A DNA stretch of 64,000 nucleotides from Zonotrichia leucophrys gambelii. Lineage: Eukaryota; Chordata; Aves; Passeriformes; Passerellidae. Every line of letters starts with the position of its first letter. The first letter of the stretch is position 1. Shown in pieces: positions 55,655-64,000 of this stretch. The stretch is from positions 38,416,729 to 38,480,728 of the forward strand of contig NC_088169.1 of the NCBI RefSeq assembly GCF_028769735.1, in the 5' to 3' direction. The notes under the pieces were generated by a model. The model had not been told where the DNA came from. It saw nothing but the letters and a program-made list of their open reading frames with translations, and ran no database searches. The translations under genes were made by a program, and so were the position numbers.

Positions 55655-56073
55655 TCTCCCCCTAGTTTTGTTTAAAAAGAAGAGGGCTGTGTTTATGGTG
55701 CAGAATGATTCTACTGAGGCTTCCAGGTCATCCACTGGAGCACTGAGGGCTTCCAAATGGTAGACTTCAGGAGGGGGAGATGAGTTTGAGATTAACTTGA
55801 GAACCATGCGTCTGATTACTCCAAAAACAATGCTAAAAACTACAATAACTACAACTAAAATAAACAGCACTAAAATTACAGTTTTCAGAATAGATCCCAA
55901 CCAGCCCGAGAGTCCCCAGCCATTGAAATGTCCATTCAGCTCGTTGTCAGTTTCTCTGTTGATGTCTGAGAGCCTTTGTCAAGGTAGTCCATACGTGGTT
56001 TGGGCTGCGGTACTATGTAGGAGATTGCAGGTGGGATGATCACAAGTAGGACGAGAAGCAGGCTCGGTCTCAT
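55595..56073 (-). pseudogene. env: env remnant: signal-peptide start and membrane-anchor tail, middle deleted
   Basis: An ATG at 56073, 67 bp past the pol stop, opens a short frame starting with a hydrophobic leader typical of an envelope signal peptide. It terminates soon after the apparent deletion junction near 55980. From there a different frame encodes a short ectodomain piece, a strongly hydrophobic transmembrane segment (VILVLFILVVVIVVFSIVF) and a cytoplasmic tail. The tail's frame continues through the polypurine tract into the LTR. The whole receptor-binding surface subunit and most of the transmembrane subunit, including any fusion peptide, are missing. The two remaining pieces are out of frame. 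No functional envelope is expected. Confidence 0.85.
55655..55663 (-). promoter_or_regulatory. polypurine tract for plus-strand DNA priming
   Basis: AGGGGGAGA directly abuts the 5' edge of the 3' LTR, the expected position of a retroviral PPT. Confidence 0.85.
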
Positions 56074-56139
56074 GACGTCTCGAGGCTACACACGAACAGT
56101 GGGATCTAAACTGGTACAAAAACTTGAGACAAACATATA

Positions 56140-58827
56140 TTACAAACTATTCCAGATAGGAGGCTTAAATGGAATTTCCTCCAGAGAACATGCGCGGCGT
56201 TTTCTTCTCCAGGCAGCGTGAGCAACCTGGGGTGCTTCTGCAGATTTCTCTGAGACTTTGGGAACATAGGGCTTTACCCATTTGGAAGGAACCCACCTTA
56301 AACCAGAGGGGGTGGACACACAGGCGTATCCACGTCCCCAAGTAACCAATTTGTAAGGTCCCACCATTTTCCAAGTCTCAGGGTCCTTTACTAAAACTGG
56401 AGGTTTTTCTTTCATCAACCTGTGACTGTTCCCCCCAAAGTGGCGTAGGATGGGAGGGTTCAGGCTGTCAAAAGAACAATTCAGAAAATTTATTGTGAAT
56501 AGCGCCCTGGATAACCGGATGTGGGGAGGTTCTACCTTCAGAACCTGTTGTTGCTGGTCCAGGACCCTTTTAATATCACGGTGAGTTCTTTCTACAATGG
56601 CTTGACCTGTAGGGGAGTAGGGGATGCCAGTTTTGTGCTCTACTCCCCATTGCTGCAGGAAGCTCCCGAATTCCTTGGATCTATAAGCAGGCCCATTATC
56701 AGTTTTCAGCTCCTTGGGGATGCCCATGAAAGAAAAAGCCTGTAAGAGGTGCTTAATAGCATCAATAGATGATTCTCCTGTGTGGGCAGAAGCATAGACC
56801 GCTCCAGAAAAGGTATCTACACTAACATGAACATATTTCTGCCGTCCAAAAGCCTGTATGTGTGTTACATCTGTTTGCCACAGTTCATAACTGTTCAGTC
56901 CCCTTGGGTTTGCTCCCGTACTCACTGTAGGGAGTGCATGTTGTTGGCAATTTGGGCACGTGGCCACAATCGCTTTGGCCTGTTCTCGAGTGATGTTAAA
57001 CTGGCGAACCAGGCCAGGTGCATTTTGGTGGAAAAGCTGGTGGCTGATTTTTGCCTGTTCAAAAACATTTGGGAGAGTGGCCATCACTGCAGGCACAGCA
57101 AGAGCATCTGCCCTTCTGTTGCCTTCAGCAATAAACCCTGGCAAGTCAGTGTGTGACCTGACATGCATCACATAAAAGGGTTGCTCTCGGTGAGTGACTA
57201 ACTTTACCAGTTTGGAAAGCAATTCAAAAAGTGCAATGTTAGATACATCTTGCAGTATTGCTTGATCTGCTCTGGATACTACTCCTGCCACGTATGCAGA
57301 GTCTGTAATCAGATTAAATGGTTCTGAGAACCTTTCAAAAGCCCTAACAACTGCAGCCAATTCAGCAACCTGAGGTGAACCTTCCACCTCAGCAATGTCC
57401 GTCTCCCACTGCTGGGTTTGAGGATCTTTCCAAGTCATAACAGACTTGTGGGACCTCCCGGACGCATCTGTAAAGACAGTCAGAGCCCTTTTTAAAGGTC
57501 TCCTACTTAGAGCAGTTCTTAATTTTAAAGTAAATTGAACATCTTGTTCAAACAATTTGCAAGCGGGCCGTGCTACCGAAACTTGTCCTGAGTAGGAATC
57601 CAGAGCAAACTGCAACACTTCATTTTCTTGAAACAATTGTTCCAGTATTTTCATAGTATTTTGACCTGATTTTAACTCAACTGGAATGTGAATGCACTTA
57701 AAATCACATCCTGCTAACTCCCTGATCCGGGTCCTTGCTTTCCGGATCAGTTCTGCTATCAGCTCCTGAGGCTTTGTCAGCCTCTTGGACCTTTTGTGAC
57801 TGAGGAAAACCCATTCTATGATCAAGAGAGAGTCCCTCTGGTCCCGGTCCTTTTTTGGTGTGTCCTTTGCCTTAGGTGTTTGTTTTTCCTCCCACTGGAA
57901 AATAATTCCATGGAGGTGTGGCAACTTACCTAGGATGATAAATTTGAATGGCAGATCAGGCCGGCATCGGTGGGCCTGTCTTGTGGACATTGCAATCTGA
58001 ACCTTTTCTAGAGCTTTCCGTGCCTCTGGGGTAATAGACCTAGGAGCACCTGGGTCCTCTCCCCCTTTCAGTAAATTGAAAAGAGGGGCAAGGTCTTCAT
58101 TAGTCAGACCAAGCCATGGTCTTACCCAATTCAAAGACCCACACAACTTGTGGACATCCGCAAGGGTCTTGATCCTTGGATTGATTTCTAGTTTTTGAGG
58201 AACAATGGTCCTATTTCCAATTTCTAAGCCCAAATACTTCCAAGGTGGCATCTTTTGAATTTTCTGTTCCTGGAGCTCGAACCCTGCAACAATCAATGCA
58301 TCGATCGTTAGGTCAAGCGCATGTGTTAGTAAATCATCATTGGGGGCACACACAAGGATATCATCCATATAATGGTAGATGATGGCCTTCTCTGCGGCTG
58401 CACGAACTGGGGAAAGCAGGGAAGAGACATACCACTGGCAGATAGCTGGAGATACCTTTAGGCCCTGAGGAAGAACGGTCCAATGGTACCTTTTCATAGG
58501 AGCTTCTGAATTGATAGAAGGGACTGAGAATGCCAAACGCGGTGCATCGTCAGGGTGCAATGGGATTTGGAAAAAACAATCTTTAATATCAATAACAGCT
58601 AATTTCCAATCTTGAGGAAGCATTGTTGGGGATGGCATACCAGGCTGGGGAGAACCCATATCTTCAATTACATTATTAATTTGTCGGAGGTCACAGAGAA
58701 GTCGCCACCTCTTTTTGTCAGCTTTTTGGATGACAAACACTGGAGAGTTCCATGGGGACATGGTCTCTACAATGTGGCCCTTTCTTAGTTGCTCTTGTAC
58801 TAGTTCCTCAAGCACTTTTATTTTTGT
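56140..58827 (-). CDS. pol: pol: reverse transcriptase, RNase H and integrase of the provirus
   Basis: Open frame of about 895 codons, reached by a -1 shift from pro in the overlap 58818-58827. RT: LLCDLRQINNVI, VIDIKDCFFQIPLHP and catalytic YMDD near residue 151. RNase H: TVFTDASGRS near 450, then a Glu in the SPQVAELAAV block, LITDSAYVAGVV, and HTDLPGFIAEGNRRADAL. Integrase: an HHCC zinc site ending CPNCQ, then the DDE core with Asp in WQTDVTHIQAF (near 650), Asp in ELKTDNGPAY, and Glu in PTGQAIVERTHRDIK. The C-terminus carries a GPY-type module (MVGPYKLVTWGRGY). No stop or frameshift is visible, and all catalytic positions I could check are present. It ends 67 bp before the env ATG. Confidence 0.94.
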   Translation of the reverse strand, partial: TKIKVLEELVQEQLRKGHIVETMSPWNSPVFVIQKADKKRWRLLCDLRQINNVIEDMGSPQPGMPSPTMLPQDWKLAVIDIKDCFFQIPLHPDDAPRLAFSVPSINSEAPMKRYHWTVLPQGLKVSPAICQWYVSSLLSPVRAAAEKAIIYHYMDDILVCAPNDDLLTHALDLTIDALIVAGFELQEQKIQKMPPWKYLGLEIGNRTIVPQKLEINPRIKTLADVHKLCGSLNWVRPWLGLTNEDLAPLFNLLKGGEDPGAPRSITPEARKALEKVQIAMSTRQAHRCRPDLPFKFIILGKLPHLHGIIFQWEEKQTPKAKDTPKKDRDQRDSLLIIEWVFLSHKRSKRLTKPQELIAELIRKARTRIRELAGCDFKCIHIPVELKSGQNTMKILEQLFQENEVLQFALDSYSGQVSVARPACKLFEQDVQFTLKLRTALSRRPLKRALTVFTDASGRSHKSVMTWKDPQTQQWETDIAEVEGSPQVAELAAVVRAFERFSEPFNLITDSAYVAGVVSRADQAILQDVSNIALFELLSKLVKLVTHREQPFYVMHVRSHTDLPGFIAEGNRRADALAVPAVMATLPNVFEQAKISHQLFHQNAPGLVRQFNITREQAKAIVATCPNCQQHALPTVSTGANPRGLNSYELWQTDVTHIQAFGRQKYVHVSVDTFSGAVYASAHTGESSIDAIKHLLQAFSFMGIPKELKTDNGPAYRSKEFGSFLQQWGVEHKTGIPYSPTGQAIVERTHRDIKRVLDQQQQVLKVEPPHIRLSRALFTINFLNCSFDSLNPPILRHFGGNSHRLMKEKPPVLVKDPETWKMVGPYKLVTWGRGYACVSTPSGLRWVPSKWVKPYVPKVSEKSAEAPQVAHAAWRRKRRACSLEEIPFKPPIWNSL

Positions 58828-59801
58828 TTACTGAGTGGCCACTGTTTCACATCAACTGGTTCGTCTGTTTTCCACTTAAGTTTTTGAGTGGGGCGCTGTT
58901 GTTTAATGACTGCTGCACAAAAATGCTGTGGAGAGTCTGGAATATTAATTGTGACACCCCACTGGGCCATTAAATCTCTCCCTAACAAAGGTTCTGAATA
59001 ATCTAACACAAATGGACGGATATTTGCCAATTGTCCGTTTGGACCCTCGAATTGAATAATGCTTTTGGATTGCCTTGCCAATTGCAGACCTCCTACACCT
59101 CGAAGGTGACCAGCAACATTTTGTAAAGGCCAGTGTGCTGGCCAGTCTTGTACTGGAATCACTGTGCAGTCTGCACCTGTGTCTACAAGCATTTCAATGC
59201 GTTTAGACTCCCCACCCCCACTGACATTGCACCACAATTTGGGTTTATCTGTCCCAATAACTTGGACCCGGGCGACTGTGGGCCCTTGTTTATCGACATT
59301 TTCAGGTAAAGATGGCACAGGGATAGCTTGAGCAACAATTTGTCCCTTAGGAAGAAACAGGGGTGGGTGGAAACAGTGCAGGCTGAGAACAAATTGCTTG
59401 GGATCTGATGTTGTCAGTCCCGGAGCAATTTCGATCTCTTGTGGTGTGTTTTTGTCCCCAGTGATGATGTACTTACAACGAATTTGGTTCCAAGTACCTT
59501 TCTGTTCAGGATTTACAGAGACAATATGCCAGTCAGTGTCCTTCAGGTGGAGTGACTCTGTCAGCTGCAACCTGTAAGGCTCATTGACAGAAGATGCGGT
59601 TAATACAGAATCACTTAAATCATAACAAAGGTTATTTTGTTTCACATTTAACAGTGGACTAGCGGACTTGGTCTTTGAAGCACCTGCTTCACTTACACAA
59701 ATGTTAATATTATCGCGCGCTTGATTTATTTTGCTACCCTTATTCTCTTGGCCTGCTCCTTTTATGTCTGCACGCCTGGCAGGCTGGCGCTTTATTCTTC
59801 G
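58818..59801 (-). CDS. pro: pro: dUTPase-like region and aspartic protease of the provirus
   Basis: About 327 codons, entered by a -1 frameshift at the slippery site at the end of gag. The first part resembles a retroviral dUTPase: a YDLSDSVLTA block and LPKGQIVAQAIP, which fits dUTPase motif 4. I cannot see clear motif 2, motif 3 or the glycine-rich motif 5, so enzymatic activity is doubtful. The second part is the protease: MLVDTGADCTVIP carries the catalytic DTGA, a glycine-rich flap region follows (GVGGLQ), and the C-terminal LLGRDLMAQWG is typical. The frame ends with the WPL block that begins reverse transcriptase in relatives, then runs to the overlap with pol. Confidence 0.9.
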   Translation of the reverse strand, partial: RRIKRQPARRADIKGAGQENKGSKINQARDNINICVSEAGASKTKSASPLLNVKQNNLCYDLSDSVLTASSVNEPYRLQLTESLHLKDTDWHIVSVNPEQKGTWNQIRCKYIITGDKNTPQEIEIAPGLTTSDPKQFVLSLHCFHPPLFLPKGQIVAQAIPVPSLPENVDKQGPTVARVQVIGTDKPKLWCNVSGGGESKRIEMLVDTGADCTVIPVQDWPAHWPLQNVAGHLRGVGGLQLARQSKSIIQFEGPNGQLANIRPFVLDYSEPLLGRDLMAQWGVTINIPDSPQHFCAAVIKQQRPTQKLKWKTDEPVDVKQWPLSKQK

Positions 59802-61630
59802 TTTTTTTGTTGTTGACCCCCAGGGAGGGCTTGCAGTTCTCCTCCCCTGCTATTTTTAAATTCATCAAATTCCCTTTTCAGGGGGCACTGGTTACTCCAG
59901 TGCCCTAGCTTATTGCAAAGCAGGCATGGTTTAGTGGGCTCAACCATTGCTGGTCTCCGCTGCTGCCCAGGGTACTGCTGTGCTGAAAGAGAAGGTGCAG
60001 GGCTGGCAACAGCAACACGCTGAGGTGGTCTTGGCAGCAGCCTTAGTCTGGTGTCTTCAGCTACAGTCATCAGAGGCACTTTCCTGTTACAGACTAGAAG
60101 CATATCTTTTAATGTAGGGGAAGGTTCCATAGGAAGGCTCAGGATTGCTGCTCGACACTGTTCATTTGCATTTGTGAACGCTATTTCTTCTAAAATTGCT
60201 TCCCTTGCATTTTCCTTTTTAACTTGTATTTCAATGGCTCTAGTTAGCCTTTCTACAAATTTCACAAAAGGCTCTGATGGTAGTTGTTTGATTTTACTAT
60301 AGGGCTCAAAAGGCCCCTCAGGTTGGAGGGAAAAGAATGCCTTTTCAGCTGCTTCCTTTACTTTCTCAAGTGTTTCTGCAGGAATTGCAGCAGCTTGGAC
60401 TGAGGGAGAAGACCATTGACCCTCACCACAGAGGTGGTCAATAGTAATAAGGTTACCATTGTTGTCTTTTGCTGTGTTTGGATCAGCCTGTAAGCTTGGG
60501 AGAGCATCTTTTAGCAGTTGTTTCAATGCTGATTCCCATAATTTGAATTCCGTGGATGTCATGAGACATGAAAACAATTGTTTTAAATCATGTGGAACCA
60601 CAATAGTCCTACTTAATTCAGAATTTAAAAGGCCACGGAAATATGGACTGTGTTGACCATATTCTTTATGAGATTTACAGATCTCTTTAATCAATTGTCG
60701 TCCAAAAGAACTCCAATTAGCAGTTGGGGCTGCTCCAGCTTGAGCTGCAGGCTGAAACGTAACAGGGGCCAGTGACAACATGGCACCATGCATTGGGTCT
60801 GCTGTCCCCTGCTCTGTATCCCTTGAATCAGAAGCATTGGGATCACAGCTACAGGTTTGGGGACAGGCAGTGGGTGTGTCCCCACCGTGGGAACCCGGGG
60901 AGGGGGCGGGGACAGGGAGCCGGCAAGGGGCGGGGATACCGTGGGAACAAGGGGCGGGGTCAAGGGGCTGGCAGGGGGCGGGGATACCGTGGGAACAGAG
61001 GGCGGGGTCACCTGGTGACATCACGTCAGCAGCCGCCCCCTGGCAGGAGTAGAGGGGCGGAGCTGAGGGTACTGCAGGAAAGGCGGGGGGAGGGGGGAAG
61101 GTGGCAGGAATTTTGGGATGCTTAAGAGGATTTTGGGAAGAAGAAGACCAGGTTTGGGAAGATGCCACGTGGCACCCACCATCTTGTGCACCCCCTAGGG
61201 ACTGGGGGCCATTTTGGACATCACTGCTCTCCGAAAAGCTAACACGTGCTTGGGATTTTTTTGGGGAAAGAGGTTTAGGGGTTTTAGAGGGAGAGGGAGG
61301 AACAGGGAGAGCAGAGGCACATGGCTTTACATTTGGCTTTTTCTCCATTTCCTTTTGTTTGAGTAATGCTGTTCGAATTTGCAAACTCCAGAACACAAAT
61401 TTAGCTGAGGGTGATTTGCCAGATTGTCCTAAGGTTATCAATTCATTCCCAACTTTATCCCAGAATTGAATATTGTGGATTTCTTCAGGGGAAATGTTTG
61501 GGAACTGCAGAAAAAGCCATCTTATAAACTGTTTCAATTTTCCTTTAGAGAATTTCACATTACTCTTGATTAAAATGCTAACAATATGATAATACACTCC
61601 CCTTTGTACAATGCTAAGTTTGGAACCCAT
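59792..61630 (-). CDS. gag: gag polyprotein of the provirus
   Basis: 612 codons. The start at 61630 was chosen because it gives MGSKLS, a standard N-myristoylation site; an in-frame ATG 20 codons upstream lacks this. The N-terminal matrix-like region is followed by a long proline-rich segment. Part of that segment is built from an in-frame GC-rich minisatellite (about 60884-61010). The capsid region follows, with a major homology region around residue 450 (PSEPFVKFVERLTRAIE). One CCHC zinc knuckle is seen at residues 569-582 (CLLCNKLGHWSNQC); many relatives have two. The frame ends at 59792, just after a canonical A AAA AAC slippery site (59801-59807) for -1 shifting into pro. No internal stop is present. 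Confidence 0.94.
   Translation of the reverse strand: MGSKLSIVQRGVYYHIVSILIKSNVKFSKGKLKQFIRWLFLQFPNISPEEIHNIQFWDKVGNELITLGQSGKSPSAKFVFWSLQIRTALLKQKEMEKKPNVKPCASALPVPPSPSKTPKPLSPKKSQARVSFSESSDVQNGPQSLGGAQDGGCHVASSQTWSSSSQNPLKHPKIPATFPPPPAFPAVPSAPPLYSCQGAAADVMSPGDPALCSHGIPAPCQPLDPAPCSHGIPAPCRLPVPAPSPGSHGGDTPTACPQTCSCDPNASDSRDTEQGTADPMHGAMLSLAPVTFQPAAQAGAAPTANWSSFGRQLIKEICKSHKEYGQHSPYFRGLLNSELSRTIVVPHDLKQLFSCLMTSTEFKLWESALKQLLKDALPSLQADPNTAKDNNGNLITIDHLCGEGQWSSPSVQAAAIPAETLEKVKEAAEKAFFSLQPEGPFEPYSKIKQLPSEPFVKFVERLTRAIEIQVKKENAREAILEEIAFTNANEQCRAAILSLPMEPSPTLKDMLLVCNRKVPLMTVAEDTRLRLLPRPPQRVAVASPAPSLSAQQYPGQQRRPAMVEPTKPCLLCNKLGHWSNQCPLKREFDEFKNSRGGELQALPGGQQQKNEE
59801..59807 (-). promoter_or_regulatory. 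gag-pro -1 ribosomal frameshift site A AAA AAC
   Basis: The heptamer is in gag phase two codons before the gag stop, and the -1 frame is exactly the pro frame. This is the same heptamer class known from betaretrovirus gag-pro junctions. A downstream structure was not evaluated. Confidence 0.9.
60884..61010 (-). repeat. in-frame minisatellite in gag (units of 48-54 bp)
   Basis: The anchor accgtgggaac recurs at 60884, 60938 and 60986, spaced 54 and 48 bp (both multiples of three). Each is followed by a ggggcgggg-type block. It encodes repeated Pro/Cys/His-rich units (PAPCSHGIPAPC-like) between matrix and capsid. Confidence 0.85.
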
Positions 61631-62531
61631 GTTAAAAAGCAAAGTACTTAATCCCGCCTGACCAAAAACAAAGCTAAAATCAGCTACCAATTTCTAAAAA
61701 AAACCACAGATAGAAAGCGATAACGAGCAGACAAAAGCTTCACAATGCAGCTGTATATACTGCTTTTAAAATTCCCGGGCAGCAGCGGCAGGGCACGCTC
61801 TGCTGAACAGAGGCAGAAACAAAGCCTCCCCCGCGGTGGAATGCAACACCCCCGCGGAGCAGAGGGAGCAGCCACTCCACGTGGCAGCCGAAACCGGGAC
61901 GCCCCCCCCCCCCCCGCCGCCGCGTGTGCAGAGCACTCCCGACCCCCGCAGGTCCCCCGGCCACGTGGAAAGAGAGCCCCCCCCTCCTCCGCAAAGAGAA
62001 AGAGAAAGAAAATCTCCTAACACGTGTCTGGACACGCTGCTGAGCCGGGGGGGGGAAGGGCAGAGAGCGATCCCGCTCCGGCGCGAATTCTAAAAAACAG
62101 TGAAACACGCAGCAGGAAAGCTAAACTAGAACGCTATGAATTCTCGTCTGTGGGGCTGCGCAGCCAAAATGCAAAGGCAAAAAAGGAACAGAACTCGCGG
62201 CAGAGTCTGTTTTTGAGCTTCTGCTCTACCGAAAGCAGAGATACTCACGTGAAATGGAAGCTGTAGGCTGGGTACAGGCAGGCAGGTCTCCACCGGAAAA
62301 GGACCTCTCTCTGGGTGCAAGAGAGGCTGCCCTTTTCTCCCTCTGGAAAATCTGTTCACCACAATGAAGCAGGGCTTTCCAAAGGCGCCGAACAGTCCAC
62401 GAAACTTTTTCTGGGAGTATTCCCAAAGTCTCTAGCTGGGAGTCTTGAAGCCAGGCTCCTTTCAGCTGGATGCACGGCTGGCAGAAGCTTCTCTGAGGTA
62501 CTGCGAGTCCGTTTTCGGGCTGCAGAGTCGA
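61631..62531 (-). other. proviral 5' leader
   Basis: About 0.9 kb between primer site and gag start, expected to hold the packaging signal and the splice donor for env. It contains homopolymer C and G runs near 61900-61915 and 62047-62055. The small open frames here have no recognisable product. Confidence 0.7.
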
Positions 62532-62550
62532 GCCACCCACAGGGACGCCA
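62532..62550 (-). promoter_or_regulatory. primer-binding site, tRNA-Asn-like
   Basis: In transcription direction, three bases after the LTR, the sequence begins TGGCGTCCCTG. This complements the 3' end of vertebrate tRNA-Asn (CAGGGACGCCA). The next bases (TGGGTGGCTCGA) match the T-arm apart from a small shift. Confidence 0.75.
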
Positions 62551-62553
62551 ATA

Positions 62554-63047
62554 TATTGGAATAAGTATCCCAATATAACCAGTTAGATGGTGCCTAGGCC
62601 AGTTCTGACCTTCGCTGCTTGGCCAGAGGCAGCACTGTGGTGTTTAACCCCAGAGGTACCTTGGCTGGCGGCAGAGTGCAGCGGGGCACAAGACAGGACT
62701 CCGTTCTCCTCAGGAGAGAGCTTCTGGCGATGGTGAAGAAAAGAAGGGAGCGGATTCTGCTAGAAGGTAGCCAGATGTTTATTCCATGAGCACAGATACG
62801 TCTGCACTGGGCTACTGCTGATAACAGAATGAAGCCACATGGTCTCATTCACATTTTAAGCTCAGGACAGGGGAAGGGGAGGGGACAGGTGAGTCACCAA
62901 CCAGGTGAAGGGGCAGGGTCTCAAGGTACTAGGGCCACCTATCACACGACGCCTTGCTGGTATGTTAGCCTGATTGACAGGGCACACTCAGCGAGGGGCG
63001 AGGGGGAAGGGAGAAGGTAAAACAGGATATTGCAACACACCACAACA
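62554..63047 (-). repeat. 5' LTR of the provirus (494 bp)
   Basis: It lines up base for base with the 3' LTR at a constant offset of 7393, with no difference seen. TTAAAA at 62854-62859 and AATAAA at 62778-62783 mark promoter and R region. Confidence 0.95.
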
Positions 63048-63053
63048 CAAGGG
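63048..63053. repeat. target-site duplication, right copy (CAAGGG)
   Basis: Right-hand partner of the 6-bp duplication at 55155-55160. Confidence 0.88.
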
Positions 63054-64000
63054 CATCCAGTTTGATGTGGAGTTGGGTGAACAGATGGGTGCTACTCTGC
63101 CAAGCTCCCCAAGACCTGGATTGCTGGTGGCTCCATGTTGTGGAAAAACCCTTGAGCCAGTGGGAACCATCCCAGGTGCCCATTCAGGCTGTCCTGTCCT
63201 GCCTCACAGAGAGCTGAGTAGGTCAGACCTAGGATCAAGTGTTTGGAATTTTGATGCTTGACTTGAGAGAGACCCATGGCTCGTTTGAAACTAAGCCTGA
63301 GCTAATTAGTCCCTGAAGACAGCAGTTCAGAAATAACCTGTCTGGCTCTGAGTGTGATGGTGGGAAAGGACGAGGAGAGCTCATCTCTCCCATTCTGTGC
63401 TCTCGCCTGGCACACGGCGTGAGGTGAGTCTTGGCTGGCTCCAGCCCAGCCCTGCCTTGTCTGACGAAGGGTGAGGGATAAAGGATTTTCTAAATGCTTT
63501 TTCCTGAGTTATTTTGGCTCTGCCAAAAGGCCTGTTGTTTTGTGTTCATCTACTGTCATTGTTCCCCTGGATTAAAAACCAGAGCAGGTTCTCCCTGCAC
63601 CTGCTGGTACTGTTTGGGTTAATCCCAGGTACTCAGGCGAGCCAGCTCTGGCAGCAAGGGCAGAGCCTTCAGGCCACCACCTCTTTCTTCCTGTCCCTGG
63701 GGGAGACACAAAGTGAGACAGCCCCTGGCCTTTGCTTCACTTCTGTCCCACCTTTCAGAAGTCTTTAGAGCCCTAAGTATAGGAAAGGGATGTTTCCAGA
63801 GACAGGGAACACCAGGCATTTCATTGTTTCTGATAAATTGGTACTCACAATGGAAAAAAAAAATACCACATTTGTATCCAGAGATAAGAGCAATGGAATG
63901 AGTACAGAAGTCTCTTATTAAACAACCATCAGCCTGATGCTATAATTGGTATTTTATATATATATTATATAAACCATTACATGTATTATATATATTTTTT
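63054..64000. other. intergenic DNA right of the provirus, no gene seen
   Basis: No conserved coding or recognised repeat. It ends in a TA-rich simple-repeat tract (about 63940-64000). Confidence 0.5.

Larger units (their letters stand above)
55161..63047 (-). mobile_element. full-length class II (betaretrovirus-like) endogenous provirus, env-deleted
   Basis: A 7887-bp provirus transcribed on the minus strand. Order in its own direction: 5' LTR (62554-63047), primer site (62532-62550), leader of about 0.9 kb, gag (61630-59792), pro (59801-58818), pol (58827-56140), env remnant (56073-55595), polypurine tract (55655-55663) and 3' LTR (55161-55654). Gag, pro and pol are open along their full lengths and overlap in a -1 arrangement. 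The two LTRs are the same length and I could find no base difference between them, implying very recent integration. A 6-bp duplication flanks it. The class is inferred from the separate protease frame with a dUTPase-like leader, YMDD polymerase motif, GPY-type integrase tail and 6-bp duplication. Confidence 0.95.

Noticed and set aside
61684..62108. Small frames in the proviral leader that might be an extra viral gene
   Set aside because: Translations follow homopolymer and GC-rich composition, with competing frames on both strands and no motif.

Overview
This is a vertebrate nuclear genomic window, almost certainly from a bird. It has long introns, CpG-island promoters, at least nine CR1-type LINE fragments in both orientations, an avian-style solo LTR, and four orthologues in the order ERCC5-BIVM-POGLUT2-TEX30. 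A songbird-like source is plausible from the LTR families, but this cannot be proved from the window.

Layout. 1-4558 (minus strand): the first seven coding exons of ERCC5 (XPG nuclease), cut by the left edge. 7382-19442 (minus): complete BIVM in nine coding exons (505 aa). 23655-32352 (plus): complete POGLUT2 (KDELC1) in ten exons (497 aa), ending in an ER-retention KDEL. 33754-38554 (minus): complete TEX30 in five exons (232 aa), an alpha/beta-hydrolase with a poly-aspartate insert. BIVM and POGLUT2 are head to head, POGLUT2 and TEX30 tail to tail, and BIVM lies upstream of ERCC5 on the same strand. CpG islands mark the four 5' ends. All exon joins were checked for reading phase. Every intron is GT-AG except one short GC-AG intron in ERCC5.

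38.7-55.15 kb holds no gene that I can support. It contains CR1 fragments, a probable solo LTR near 40.3-40.7 kb, and simple repeats.

55161-63047 (minus) is the most striking object: a full-length class II (betaretrovirus-like) endogenous provirus. It has two 494-bp LTRs in which I see no difference, a 6-bp target duplication, a tRNA-Asn-like primer site, a polypurine tract, and open gag, pro and pol joined by frameshift-type overlaps. Env is collapsed to its signal-peptide start plus the membrane-anchor end, so this copy cannot make a normal envelope. Identical LTRs imply a very recent insertion. 63054-64000 shows no gene.

The host genes do not form a pathway. ERCC5 acts in nucleotide-excision repair, POGLUT2 glycosylates EGF-type domains in the ER, and BIVM and TEX30 are poorly characterised.
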